Source of the DNA: CAZLYX01 sp964563885
Lineage (GTDB): Bacteria; Pseudomonadota; Gammaproteobacteria; Burkholderiales; Neisseriaceae
Assembly: GCA_964563885.1 (NCBI GenBank)
Contig: CAZLYX010000015.1
Coordinates: 1-38,664 of the forward strand
Length of the DNA stretch: 38,664 nt
Direction of reading: 5' to 3'
In this document: piece after piece, positions 6,468 through 14,900 of the stretch
Numbering within the stretch: position 1 is the stretch's first letter
Layout: the number at the start of each line of letters is the position of its first letter
The notes under the pieces: generated by a model
Database searches by the model: none
What the model was told of the DNA's origin: nothing
The model's input: only the letters and a program-made list of their open reading frames with translations
Program-made: the position numbers and the translations under genes

Positions 6468-8261
6468 ATGAAAAACATCCGCAACTTCTCCATCATTGCC
6501 CACATCGACCACGGAAAATCAACTTTGGCCGACCGCTTTATTCAATTTTGCGGCGGCTTAGATTTGCGTGAAATGAGCACACAAGTGCTTGATTCAATGG
6601 ATATCGAAAAAGAGCGCGGCATTACCATTAAAGCACAAACCGCTGCATTAACTTATAAAGCGCGTGACGGCGAAACGTATCAGCTAAATTTAATTGACAC
6701 CCCAGGTCACGTCGACTTTTCTTACGAAGTGTCACGCTCGCTTTCAGCTTGTGAAGGCGCACTACTGGTAGTTGATGCTTCGCAAGGTGTTGAAGCGCAA
6801 ACGGTAGCCAACTGCTATACCGCCATTGAATTGGGTGTAGAAGTAGTACCTGTGTTAAATAAAATCGACTTGCCAGCGGCTGATCCTGATCGCGTTGCTC
6901 AAGAAATTGAAGACATTATCGGCATTGATGCAGTTGGCGCAGTAATGTGCTCAGCCAAAAGTGGCTTGGGTATTGAAGACGTATTAGAAGAAGTGATTGC
7001 AAAAATACCAGCGCCTGTTGGTGATGAAAGCGCGCCTTTACAAGCGATGGTGATTGATTCGTGGTTTGACAACTATGTTGGCGTGGTGATGTTGGTTCGC
7101 ATCAAAAATGGCACCATCAAGCTGAAAGAAAAAGTACGTTTTATGTCTACTCGTGCCGAAACACAAGTAGAGCAGCTCGGCGTGTTTACACCAAAATCGG
7201 TACAGCGAAAAGAATTAAAGGCGGGCGAAGTAGGCTTTTTAATTACGGGTATTAAAGATTTAGGGTTGGCTAAAGTGGGCGATACGCTTACCTCAATCGC
7301 CAACCCTGCCAGCGAAGCGTTGCCAGGTTTCCAAGAAGTGCAATCGCAGGTATTTGCTGGTTTATATCCTGTTGAAAGCCATGATTACGAATCGTTGCGT
7401 GATGCTTTAGAAAAGCTGCAATTAAATGACGCTTCGTTGAGATACGAGCCTGAAGTGTCACAAGCTTTGGGCTTTGGTTTTCGCTGTGGTTTCTTGGGTT
7501 TATTGCACTTAGAGATTGTGCAAGAGCGCTTAGAGCGCGAATTTGATATGGATTTAATTACAACAGCACCTACGGTGATATATGAAGTGCTGTTGAAAAG
7601 TGGCGAAAAAATTGAAGTAGAAAATCCCTCTAAGCTACCTGAAATAACGCAGATTGAGATGATTTATGAGCCGATTATTACCGCTACCATTTTGGTGCCA
7701 CAAGAATACGTGGGTAATGTCATCACTTTATGTAATTTAAAGCGCGGTATTCAGATCAATATGCAATATTTGGGTCGCCAAGTTATGCTCACTTATGATT
7801 TGCCCATGAACGAAGTGGTGATGGATTTCTTTGATCGCTTAAAATCAACTTCGCGTGGTTATGCTTCTTTAAACTATGAGTTTAAAGAATTTCAAGAGGC
7901 AAGTTTGGTGAAACTGGATATTATGGTTAACGGTGAAAAAGTCGATGCCTTGAGCTTGATTGTTCACCGCCAAACTGCTGTTCATCGCGGTCGTGAGCTG
8001 GCTTCTAAAATGCGCGAGCTGATTCCACGCCAAATGTTTGATATTGCGATACAAGCATCTATCGGCAGCCAAATTATTGCCCGTGAAAACGTGAAAGCAT
8101 TGCGTAAAAACGTTTTGGCAAAATGCTATGGTGGTGATATTTCGCGTAAGAAAAAACTATTGGAAAAACAAAAAGCAGGTAAACGCCGCATGAAACAAGT
8201 GGGCAACGTTGAAATTCCACAAGCTGCGTTCTTAGCCATCCTGCAAGTAGGGGATAAATAA
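6468..8261 (+). CDS. lepA: Elongation factor 4 (LepA), ribosome back-translocating GTPase
   Basis: LepA is a ribosome-associated GTPase affecting translation initiation and elongation under stress. The 597-residue length is standard. G motifs are visible: AHIDHGKST (P-loop near 11-19), switch I RGITIKAQT, DTPGH, NKIDLP and a CSAKSG segment. The EF-G-like domains and the LepA-specific C-terminal domain follow, ending in KCYGGDISRKKKLLEKQKAGKRRMKQ, a diagnostic signature. Its stop overlaps the lepB start (TAATG), which indicates translational coupling. Confidence 0.98.
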   Translation: MKNIRNFSIIAHIDHGKSTLADRFIQFCGGLDLREMSTQVLDSMDIEKERGITIKAQTAALTYKARDGETYQLNLIDTPGHVDFSYEVSRSLSACEGALLVVDASQGVEAQTVANCYTAIELGVEVVPVLNKIDLPAADPDRVAQEIEDIIGIDAVGAVMCSAKSGLGIEDVLEEVIAKIPAPVGDESAPLQAMVIDSWFDNYVGVVMLVRIKNGTIKLKEKVRFMSTRAETQVEQLGVFTPKSVQRKELKAGEVGFLITGIKDLGLAKVGDTLTSIANPASEALPGFQEVQSQVFAGLYPVESHDYESLRDALEKLQLNDASLRYEPEVSQALGFGFRCGFLGLLHLEIVQERLEREFDMDLITTAPTVIYEVLLKSGEKIEVENPSKLPEITQIEMIYEPIITATILVPQEYVGNVITLCNLKRGIQINMQYLGRQVMLTYDLPMNEVVMDFFDRLKSTSRGYASLNYEFKEFQEASLVKLDIMVNGEKVDALSLIVHRQTAVHRGRELASKMRELIPRQMFDIAIQASIGSQIIARENVKALRKNVLAKCYGGDISRKKKLLEKQKAGKRRMKQVGNVEIPQAAFLAILQVGDK

Positions 8262-9238
8262 TGAATATTATGTGGATGACAATCGGCGCCTTTATTGCAG
8301 GGCTGGTGCTGTACATTACTAGTAATAAAACGCGCACCGAAACAGGCGAGTGGAGCAGTGGCTTGCAATGGGGCTATTTGTTGATGATGGTAGGTGTGTT
8401 TGGCTTATTGTCTTTTGGCATGAACTTTACCACCGTGCTATTGGTATTTGTATTGTTTACTGGTGTGGTGTGGATTGTTCATAAGAAGAGTCTAGATAAT
8501 TTAGCCCATGCTGACCGCAATCATTTTACCGATTATATGAGTGGATTTTTTCCGATTATTTTAGTGGTATTTGTGTTGCGTACTTTTATTGCGGAGCCAT
8601 TTCAAATTCCTTCCAGTTCAATGCGTCCTGGTTTAGTGGTGGGTGACTTTATATTGGTGAATAAGTTTAATTACGGTATTCGCATGCCTGTGGCCAATAA
8701 TGTGTTAGTGCCTATTAATGAAGTTGAGCGTGGTGATGTGGTGGTGTTTAGCTATCCGGAAGACACTAAAGTTAGCTACATTAAACGTGCCATTGGTTTG
8801 CCGGGCGATTTAATAGAATACAAAAATAAAGTGTTGAGTATCAACGGTGAATCTGTAGGTGATAAACACAGCGGCATCACTTCTTATTTAGAGAATACAC
8901 AACAGTATGGCGTGGTAAAAATTGAATTAGACGCTTTTGAAGAAAAATTGGGCGATAACGAGTTTGAAGTGTTAAAGATGGCTGGCCAACCTAGTTTCAT
9001 TTCTGCGGGTGTGCGTGCAAATTTTCCGTTTCGTCAAAATTGTGACTACACAGAAGATGGCTCAGCCTTTAGCTGTCGCGTGCCAGAAGGTTATTATTTT
9101 ATGATGGGTGATAATCGCGATAATAGCGAAGACAGCCGCTATTGGGGCTTTGTAAGTGACCGCTTAATTGTAGGTAAAGCATTTTTAATCTGGATGAACT
9201 TTGGCGACATGAGCCGAGTAGGTAGCAAAATTAAATAA
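8261..9238 (+). CDS. lepB: Signal peptidase I
   Basis: This inner-membrane serine protease removes signal peptides from secreted proteins. The 325-residue protein has two N-terminal hydrophobic segments (about 3-20 and 37-73) and a third at 95-110 leading into the catalytic domain. The serine motif FQIPSSSMRPGL places the nucleophile at Ser120. The general base is Lys175 in YIKRAIGLPGD, and GDNRDNSEDSRYWG is the conserved box E. The first segments fit the neisserial/betaproteobacterial LepB layout. It shares one base with the lepA stop. A DUS-pair terminator follows at 9256-9285. In many proteobacteria rnc and era come next, but here the efflux operon intervenes. Confidence 0.97.
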   Translation: MNIMWMTIGAFIAGLVLYITSNKTRTETGEWSSGLQWGYLLMMVGVFGLLSFGMNFTTVLLVFVLFTGVVWIVHKKSLDNLAHADRNHFTDYMSGFFPIILVVFVLRTFIAEPFQIPSSSMRPGLVVGDFILVNKFNYGIRMPVANNVLVPINEVERGDVVVFSYPEDTKVSYIKRAIGLPGDLIEYKNKVLSINGESVGDKHSGITSYLENTQQYGVVKIELDAFEEKLGDNEFEVLKMAGQPSFISAGVRANFPFRQNCDYTEDGSAFSCRVPEGYYFMMGDNRDNSEDSRYWGFVSDRLIVGKAFLIWMNFGDMSRVGSKIK

Positions 9239-9255
9239 GCTTTCTGTTATAAAAA

Positions 9256-9285
9256 AGGCTACCTGAATAATATTTCAGGTAGCCT
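9256..9285 (+). terminator. Perfect DUS inverted pair, lepAB terminator
   Basis: AGGCTACCTGAA (9256-9267) and TTCAGGTAGCCT (9274-9285) enclose a 6-base loop and are preceded by an A-run. The T-run on the forward strand is broken by a G, so efficiency is uncertain. Confidence 0.75.
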
Positions 9286-9313
9286 GTTTGTTTGTATTTT
9301 GAAATGTATTTTA

Positions 9314-9325
9314 AGGCTACCTGAA
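9314..9325. repeat. Single DUS at the efflux operon's 3' edge
   Basis: A perfect AGGCTACCTGAA lies 58 bases past the end of the outer-membrane factor gene. It is the last perfect DUS before a 6.7-kb stretch without one. Confidence 0.9.
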
Positions 9326-9383
9326 AGTATATAAAGCAGTTTTTCATTTATCAATTATGCTGATATTGAGACAGTGAATAACT

Positions 9384-10832
9384 CTAATTCATAATGCCCA
9401 TCGCTTGGTATACGGCAACGCTATTCACCAATCTTTGTGTTTGAGCTTTGGTTACGCCCAGCTGAGTTTTTTGAGCCTGTTGTTGTGCAATAAGCACTTG
9501 CAAATAGCTGACGGCACCAAGCTTGTATTGCCGTTCAAGCGAGCGTAAAGAAGCTTGTGCTGCTGTATCGGCTGCAATAAGAGCCGTTAAAGTGTGAGCA
9601 TCATTTTCTACTGCTCGCAGCGTATCAGCTACGTTGCGTAAAGATTCTAAAACCACGTTTTGATAATTTGCGGCTGCGGCATCGAAAGCGGCGAGTGCTG
9701 CACGTTTTTGCGCGGGCAACGCTGGATTGAATAGCGGCTGGGTTAGCTGAGTGACTAAGCTCCAAACTGCCGAGCTGCCACCAAATAGGGCAGCTGTTGT
9801 GAGTGCTTGGGTGCCAAGGTTTGCATTTAAATTGAGTTGCGGATACAGTTTAGATATGGCAACGCCATAGTCTGCATTGGCAGCGTGTAACAGCGCTTCT
9901 GCGGCTTGGATATCAGGGCGCTGGCGCACCAATTCTGAGGGGATAACAAGCGGTAATTCAGTAGGGAGCGTGAAATCGGCCAACACAAAAGCGGGAAGAT
10001 GAGCTGCGCTTGGGGCGCGGCCAGCGAGTACAGCCAGCAAATGTTCAGTTTGTTGTAACTGTTTACGTAAAGCTGGTAATTCAGCACGAGCTTGCTCTAC
10101 TTGCACTTGCAAACTCAATACCTCATCAGGTGATGCTTGGCCAATGCGTACACGCTGATGGGCGATGCGGAGTTGTTCATCCTGTGCACGGACAATAGCC
10201 GTGGTAACGTTTATCTGCGCATCAAGGCCTGCACGTGTGATGGCAGCAGTAGCAATATTGCCCGCTAATGCCAAGCGCGCTGCATTGAGTTCAAAGCGTC
10301 GATAATCTGTGCGGGCGGCTAAGGCTTCAAGTGTGCGCCGGTTGCCGCCAGCGAGGTCGAGATTGTAATTCACACTAACGCTTGTATTGTAAAGACTAAA
10401 TTGACGTGTATCTCCGCTCAAGCCTTGGCTGCTTGGACTCATTTGCTGGCGTTGAGCACCTAGATTGGCTGCTAGCTGAGGATATTGAGTTGAGCCAGAG
10501 CCAGCAGTAAAAAGCTCGTGTGCCTGACGCAAGTTGGCATTGAGGGCAGTTAGTGTTGGGCTGGTTTGTAACGCATCATCAATCAATGCATTAAGTGAAG
10601 GTGAGCCTAGGCTTCGCCACCATTGTGTTTCTAGCAAAAGCCCTTCAACCAGCTTTTGGTCTTTGGTAAGCTGGGTGGGTGTGGGCGTTGTGGTGTAGCT
10701 GCTTATGTTTGGCGCTGCTGGGCGCTGAAAATCAGGGCCAGCAGCGCAGCCAGCCAGACTAGCTACAAAGCAGATGGCTATTAATTGGCTTCTAGATCGA
10801 AGGGACAGTAGTGACGATTTATTATCATTCAT
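9384..10832 (-). CDS. Outer-membrane factor lipoprotein (NodT/OprM-type, TolC superfamily)
   Basis: This is the outer-membrane exit duct of a tripartite efflux system. The 482-residue protein has an N-terminal signal with lipobox SLAGC followed by AAGPDFQRPAAP, typical of NodT-family lipoproteins. It has two repeats of long amphipathic helices with the family motifs ETQWWRSLGSPSLNALIDDAL and SELVRQRPDIQAAEALLHAANADYGVAISKLYPQLNL. It is the last gene of the reverse-strand operon, 55 bases after the ATPase gene. Its linkage to an ABC permease and adaptor suggests a dedicated duct for this exporter. The substrate cannot be read from sequence. Confidence 0.92.
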   Translation of the reverse strand: MNDNKSSLLSLRSRSQLIAICFVASLAGCAAGPDFQRPAAPNISSYTTTPTPTQLTKDQKLVEGLLLETQWWRSLGSPSLNALIDDALQTSPTLTALNANLRQAHELFTAGSGSTQYPQLAANLGAQRQQMSPSSQGLSGDTRQFSLYNTSVSVNYNLDLAGGNRRTLEALAARTDYRRFELNAARLALAGNIATAAITRAGLDAQINVTTAIVRAQDEQLRIAHQRVRIGQASPDEVLSLQVQVEQARAELPALRKQLQQTEHLLAVLAGRAPSAAHLPAFVLADFTLPTELPLVIPSELVRQRPDIQAAEALLHAANADYGVAISKLYPQLNLNANLGTQALTTAALFGGSSAVWSLVTQLTQPLFNPALPAQKRAALAAFDAAAANYQNVVLESLRNVADTLRAVENDAHTLTALIAADTAAQASLRSLERQYKLGAVSYLQVLIAQQQAQKTQLGVTKAQTQRLVNSVAVYQAMGIMN

Positions 10833-10887
10833 ATAAATACTCGGCTATAGGGTTGAAGGTGATTTGGTGCTGAGTTTAGTGAAGTAT

Positions 10888-11598
10888 TCATTTGAAACTT
10901 CGTCCTTCGCCCACTTCTTCATGGGTTACGCCATCACGAATATGATAGATTCGTTTAAAAGTAGGTATAATTTTCTCATCGTGGGTAACTACAATAATAG
11001 CCGTTTCGTATTTAAGTGCCATGTCATTAAGAATACCAATCACCGCCATCGCACGTTCAGAATCGAGTGGTGCAGTCGGTTCATCTGCAAGAATGACTGG
11101 TGGGCGATTAACCAAACCGCGCGCAATCGCAACGCGCTGTTGCTCACCACCAGAGAGTTGAGAAGGCATGGCGCGTGCTCGGTGCTGTACATCAAGTGCA
11201 GTGAGCAATTGTAATGCTCTTGCGCGAGATTCGCTATTTGAAACGCCAGCAAGCATTGGCAACAATGCAACGTTGTCAGTGACATCAAGAAAGGGGATTA
11301 GGTAGGGTGCTTGAAACACAAAGCCAATTTTATCGCGCCTTAGTGCACGCAAGTCGCGCACTTTCCATCCATCTTCATAGATGACTTCGTTATCAAGCGT
11401 CATGCGCCCAGCAGTGGGGTCAATCACTGCACCTAAACATTTGAGCAGCGTGCTTTTGCCTGATCCAGAAGGACCAATTAAACCCACCACTTCACCAGGG
11501 GCTACCTGCATGTCTACATCTTTTAAAGCATCGACAGCGGTATCGCCTTTGCCATAACGTTTTCGTAAGCCTTCTATGCGAATTCCTTTGTTATTCAT
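10888..11598 (-). CDS. ABC transporter ATPase subunit (MacB/LolD/DevA-type)
   Basis: This cytoplasmic ATPase powers the efflux permease. The protein has 236 residues from the chosen start. Walker A is GPSGSGKST (42-50), the Q-loop is FVFQAPY, the signature is LSGGEQQRVAIARG (148-161), Walker B is VILADEPT, the D-loop follows, and the switch His is VVTHDEK. The start at 11598 is preferred because a GGAGG lies 6 bases upstream and the upstream permease stop sits one base before it. A longer frame begins inside the permease gene and lacks support. It is tightly coupled to the FtsX-type permease, consistent with DevA or MacB-like exporters. Confidence 0.93.
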   Translation of the reverse strand: MNNKGIRIEGLRKRYGKGDTAVDALKDVDMQVAPGEVVGLIGPSGSGKSTLLKCLGAVIDPTAGRMTLDNEVIYEDGWKVRDLRALRRDKIGFVFQAPYLIPFLDVTDNVALLPMLAGVSNSESRARALQLLTALDVQHRARAMPSQLSGGEQQRVAIARGLVNRPPVILADEPTAPLDSERAMAVIGILNDMALKYETAIIVVTHDEKIIPTFKRIYHIRDGVTHEEVGEGRSFK

Positions 11599-11599
11599 T

Positions 11600-12805
11600 C
11601 TAGCCTCCAATGGCTTCAGCAGGGTCAACCTTGAGCGCCATGCGAATGGCAACGACACTGGCTAAAATACAAATTAACAACACGGCAAAGAAACCAATAA
11701 TTGAATCCAATGGAATCAGTAATACGTATTTAGGGAAAAAGGGTGCTGCTAATGTTGCTGTGATTTTGCCGACCACAAAACCGATTACGCCTAATGCAAG
11801 TGCCTGCTGCATAATCATTGCTGCAATGGTTCGGTTGCGTGTACCGATGAGTTTTAATACCGCAATTTCACGAATCTTATCCATGGTTAGTGAGTAAATA
11901 ATAAACGCCACAATGGCTGCGCTAACCATGGCCAAAATGACCAAAAACATACCAATCTGCTTGGCTGAAGTAGCGATTAACTTACCAACAAGAATATCTT
12001 CCATCTGGGCGCGGGTGTAAACCGTTAATCGTTTCCAGCGTCTGATGGGTTCAGCTACTTCGTCAGGCTCATATCCAGGTTTGAGTGTGACCAACACAGC
12101 ATTAACAAAAGTATTTGAACTTTGTGATTCAATGACAGCATCAAGCAAGCCAGGAACATTTGGCCGGTTGAACGCTGGGTTGGATTCAGTGCGCCGCCGG
12201 CTTTGCCAAATAGCATCGTTACTTTTGAGAAACTGAGCTTCCTGTGCGTCTTTGAGGGGAATAAATACCATAGGGTCGCCACTGGTAGACACCATGCGTC
12301 GGGTTAGACCCACAACGGTATATTTATTTCGACGAATCACAAGAGAATCGCCGAGTTTGAAGCCAGAGGTGATATCGGCTACTGCTTCATAGTGGCCACG
12401 TGTGAGCTGGCGTCCTGAAACAAGATAGGGTGGCCATCCTGGTGTGGCTCCAAATTGACTAGGTGCAATGCCAACTACCATGGCACGCACTTCTTTTTCT
12501 GCCATACGCACTTGCATGGTGAGATAAGTAACATTTGCCGCCTGTGCTACTCCAGGCATAACAAGTATGGTGCGATATAAATCATCATTGAGGCTAGATG
12601 ATTCAGCATAAGGGCCTTGGGTATCTCTTTGTACCACCCAAATATCGGCACCGCTGTTGTCAAGTAATGCTTTACCATCATCAACCATACCGCGATATAC
12701 ACCAGCCATCACTAAGGTAACGCCAATAAGCAGGCCCAAACCAATGCCCGTGAAGACGAATTTGCCCCAAGTGTGGAGAATGTCACGGCCAGCTAGGCTG
12801 ATCAT
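11600..12805 (-). CDS. ABC transporter permease, FtsX/DevC-like
   Basis: This is the inner-membrane permease of the tripartite exporter. The 401 residues show the MacB/FtsX four-helix plan: one segment near 17-40, a large periplasmic domain (about 45-270), then three C-terminal segments from about 275. The opening MISLAGRDILHTWGKFVFTGIGLGLLIG and the GADIWVVQRDTQGP box resemble DevC-type permeases. In cyanobacteria DevBCA with TolC exports glycolipids; related proteobacterial operons are usually annotated only as efflux. It overlaps the adaptor stop by four bases and precedes the ATPase by one base. Confidence 0.9.
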   Translation of the reverse strand: MISLAGRDILHTWGKFVFTGIGLGLLIGVTLVMAGVYRGMVDDGKALLDNSGADIWVVQRDTQGPYAESSSLNDDLYRTILVMPGVAQAANVTYLTMQVRMAEKEVRAMVVGIAPSQFGATPGWPPYLVSGRQLTRGHYEAVADITSGFKLGDSLVIRRNKYTVVGLTRRMVSTSGDPMVFIPLKDAQEAQFLKSNDAIWQSRRRTESNPAFNRPNVPGLLDAVIESQSSNTFVNAVLVTLKPGYEPDEVAEPIRRWKRLTVYTRAQMEDILVGKLIATSAKQIGMFLVILAMVSAAIVAFIIYSLTMDKIREIAVLKLIGTRNRTIAAMIMQQALALGVIGFVVGKITATLAAPFFPKYVLLIPLDSIIGFFAVLLICILASVVAIRMALKVDPAEAIGG

Positions 12806-13953
12806 TTTGACACTCCTCTAATATTCTCAACCGTATGAATTCTGCTTTTAGCGGTTAGTGTTTTTTCGCTATAGGTGACAATATTATCGCCAACAGCGAG
12901 CCCTTCGCGAACCTGTACAAAACCGTTCAAATCAGAAGCACCAAGTTTAACTGGCGTAAAAATCAAATCGCCATCAGTAATTTTCCAAACCCCAACTTTA
13001 CCGTTTTCGCGCCGAATGGCGGCATTAGAAATAACAGGTTCAGCCTTCAGTGTTGGGAGATTAACTGTAACTTCGGCCAGCTCGCCAGTTGAAGGCAGTG
13101 GCTGAGGAATAACATCGAAAACCACTTTGGCCAACATTTCTTCGGTGACAGCATCGGCTCTTGGTTCAACACGTAATACTCGACCTTTTAAAGCCTCACC
13201 TTGACGAGAACGCAGCACAATATGCGCTGGTAGTTCTTTAGCCAGTCCAGATGAGCTGATTTGATCGAAACGCACGTTAACCCACAAATTATTGGGATCG
13301 ATAATTTCTACTACCGCCTGACCAGCGACGATGGTCGTGCCAGGGTCGGCATCACGTATGGAAACTATGCCATCCACTGGTGCAATCAGACGTAAGTTGT
13401 TGCGCTGTGCTACTGTGCCTTCACGATCAGCACGTGTACGGGCTAGTTCTTCTCGTGCAGCAGATAATACCGAATTGGCAATTTGTAACTCTTGTCGTTT
13501 TGTCGTAAGAATTTCCTCACTCGTTGACTGAGCCGTAAAGAGTTGTTCATAACGGCGTGCCTGAGTCTGTGCAAATGCTTGACGCGCTTCGGCTTCCTGT
13601 AATACTGCTTTTGAGCGTTTAAACGCTGACTCTTGTGAGCGAACTCGATCATCAAGATCAACTGGCTCCATTTCGCCTAGTGATTGACCAGCTTTAACTT
13701 GATCGCCCACATGAACATCTAAGCGTTTGATACGCCCTGCAAAAGTAGGGCCAATCTTATAAGTGTAGCGTGCTTCTACGGTACCAATACCAAATAGCGC
13801 TGGCGAAACCGTTCTTGATTCAACATCACTAACCGTCACAGCAACTGACGCAAGTGGCCCAGATCTGAGCGCAACATATACAAAGAGCGTGAGTAAAGGA
13901 AGGATAACGGCCAGCAGAGCTAGGGTGCGACCTTGTAAAGGTAATTTACTCAT
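12802..13953 (-). CDS. Periplasmic adaptor (HlyD/DevB membrane-fusion family)
   Basis: This protein links the inner-membrane permease to the outer-membrane duct. The 383 residues start with one transmembrane segment (about 10-27). A lipoyl-like half follows (IGPTFAGRIKRLDVHVGDQVKAGQSL), then a coiled-coil hairpin rich in Gln, Ala and Arg (about 105-190). The second lipoyl half is LRLIAPVDGIVSIRDADPGTTIVAGQ, followed by beta-barrel and membrane-proximal domains. It overlaps the regulator gene upstream and the permease downstream by four bases each, so the set is one transcription unit. The single membrane anchor and ABC neighbours argue against an RND partner. Confidence 0.92.
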   Translation of the reverse strand: MSKLPLQGRTLALLAVILPLLTLFVYVALRSGPLASVAVTVSDVESRTVSPALFGIGTVEARYTYKIGPTFAGRIKRLDVHVGDQVKAGQSLGEMEPVDLDDRVRSQESAFKRSKAVLQEAEARQAFAQTQARRYEQLFTAQSTSEEILTTKRQELQIANSVLSAAREELARTRADREGTVAQRNNLRLIAPVDGIVSIRDADPGTTIVAGQAVVEIIDPNNLWVNVRFDQISSSGLAKELPAHIVLRSRQGEALKGRVLRVEPRADAVTEEMLAKVVFDVIPQPLPSTGELAEVTVNLPTLKAEPVISNAAIRRENGKVGVWKITDGDLIFTPVKLGASDLNGFVQVREGLAVGDNIVTYSEKTLTAKSRIHTVENIRGVSK

Positions 13954-14558
13954 TGAACACTCCTAATGCCTTGTCGATAAATTGCAAACACCTTTATTGC
14001 ATTGCGGTGCATAAGATTCACATCATCAGCCAGCATGGACTGCATGATTAAGCCTTGAATGGTGCCAATAAATAGAGTTGTTGCTGCTTCGCTATCAAGT
14101 GAAGAAGACAATTCACCATTTTTCTTGCCTTGCTCAATAAGACGATGTAAGCGCTCGCCGTAATGTTGAATTAAGGTTTGCACAATGCGCTTAGCTTGAG
14201 TGATTTTTTCACTTTGAAGCTCGCCAAATATTATTCTGGGCACACCAGGATGTTGGGTTACAAAATGGATATGACTCATAAATATTGCTTCCATAGCCAA
14301 TAAAGCAGAATCGATTCCTTGGGCTGCATGGTCTATTTGAGCCAAAAATCGCTCAGCTACCGATTCCATTACCGTTTGCCAAATGGCTTCTTTATTAGAG
14401 AAATGTCGAAACAGCGCACCTTGGGTTAAGTTCATGTGTTCGGCGATGGCAGCGGTGGTGATTTTGCTTGGATTTTGCATGCCTGCAAGTGCTATTACAG
14501 CTTCAACTGTTACCGCTCGGCGTTCATCGGCAGAAAGATTTTTGGTTCGAGTTTCCAT
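13950..14558 (-). CDS. TetR/AcrR-family transcriptional regulator of the efflux operon
   Basis: This is a ligand-responsive DNA-binding repressor. Residues about 10-60 form the TetR helix-turn-helix: ITTAAIAEHMNLTQGALFRHFSNKEAIW contains the classic LxxGALxxHFxxKExL recognition pattern. The remaining residues (about 70-202) are the helical ligand and dimer domain, with PGVPRIIFGE, a sequence found in the AcrR-like group. It is first in the operon, overlapping the adaptor gene by four bases, so it is co-transcribed with the genes it probably controls. A perfect 26-bp palindrome at 14572-14597, 14 bases upstream of the ATG, is the likely operator. The inducer is unknown. Confidence 0.92.
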   Translation of the reverse strand: METRTKNLSADERRAVTVEAVIALAGMQNPSKITTAAIAEHMNLTQGALFRHFSNKEAIWQTVMESVAERFLAQIDHAAQGIDSALLAMEAIFMSHIHFVTQHPGVPRIIFGELQSEKITQAKRIVQTLIQHYGERLHRLIEQGKKNGELSSSLDSEAATTLFIGTIQGLIMQSMLADDVNLMHRNAIKVFAIYRQGIRSVQ

Positions 14559-14571
14559 CAGTGTCTCATAA

Positions 14572-14597
14572 TAAGATAGTAATTAATTACTATCTTA
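14572..14597. promoter_or_regulatory. Perfect 26-bp palindrome, candidate TetR operator
   Basis: The half-site TAAGATAGTAATT is followed immediately by its exact complement AATTACTATCTTA. It sits 14 bases upstream of the regulator gene's ATG and covers the probable -10 region of the reverse-strand promoter (a TTGATT or TTGCCG -35 candidate lies just upstream in the direction of transcription). Position and symmetry are those of an autoregulatory TetR operator. Confidence 0.8.
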
Positions 14598-14690
14598 GCA
14601 CGGCAATCAAACTGAGTAACTATTATTTCAATTTTTACATAACCTAGGTGCTATTTAAAATTCGTTATTTTTTATAAATATATTTTTTAG

Positions 14691-14745
14691 TAGAAAGTGA
14701 TTGATTAGAAAGTGATTGATAAAAAATGCTTAGTAATGCAGTTTT
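14691..14745 (+). repeat. 55-bp gap-flanking duplicate with a 15-bp tandem repeat, left copy
   Basis: The segment is identical to 14846-14900 and begins with two tandem copies of TAGAAAGTGATTGAT. It is probably one genomic segment at the ends of two contigs, though the internal tandem repeat means the true copy number could be higher. Confidence 0.9.
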
Positions 14746-14845
14746 NNNNNNNNNNNNNNNNNNNNNNNNNNNNNNNNNNNNNNNNNNNNNNNNNNNNNNN
14801 NNNNNNNNNNNNNNNNNNNNNNNNNNNNNNNNNNNNNNNNNNNNN
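14746..14845. other. Assembly gap, 100 N (probably spurious or a collapsed tandem repeat)
   Basis: Exactly 100 N lie between two identical 55-bp flanks, the same arrangement as the gap at 1239-1338. The true distance is either a simple 55-bp overlap or a longer run of the 15-bp repeat. Confidence 0.88.
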
Positions 14846-14900
14846 TAGAAAGTGATTGATTAGAAAGTGATTGATAAAAAATGCTTAGTAATGCAGTTTT
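14846..14900 (+). repeat. 55-bp gap-flanking duplicate, right copy
   Basis: Exact copy of 14691-14745, with the same two 15-bp tandem units at its start. Confidence 0.9.

Noticed and set aside
8074..8368. Two reverse frames (87 and 80 residues) over the lepA/lepB junction
   Set aside because: Both are antisense to well-supported genes and have no recognisable domains.
10864..11214. 116-residue forward frame antisense to the ABC ATPase gene
   Set aside because: Overlaps a gene with clear Walker and signature motifs; no independent evidence for coding.
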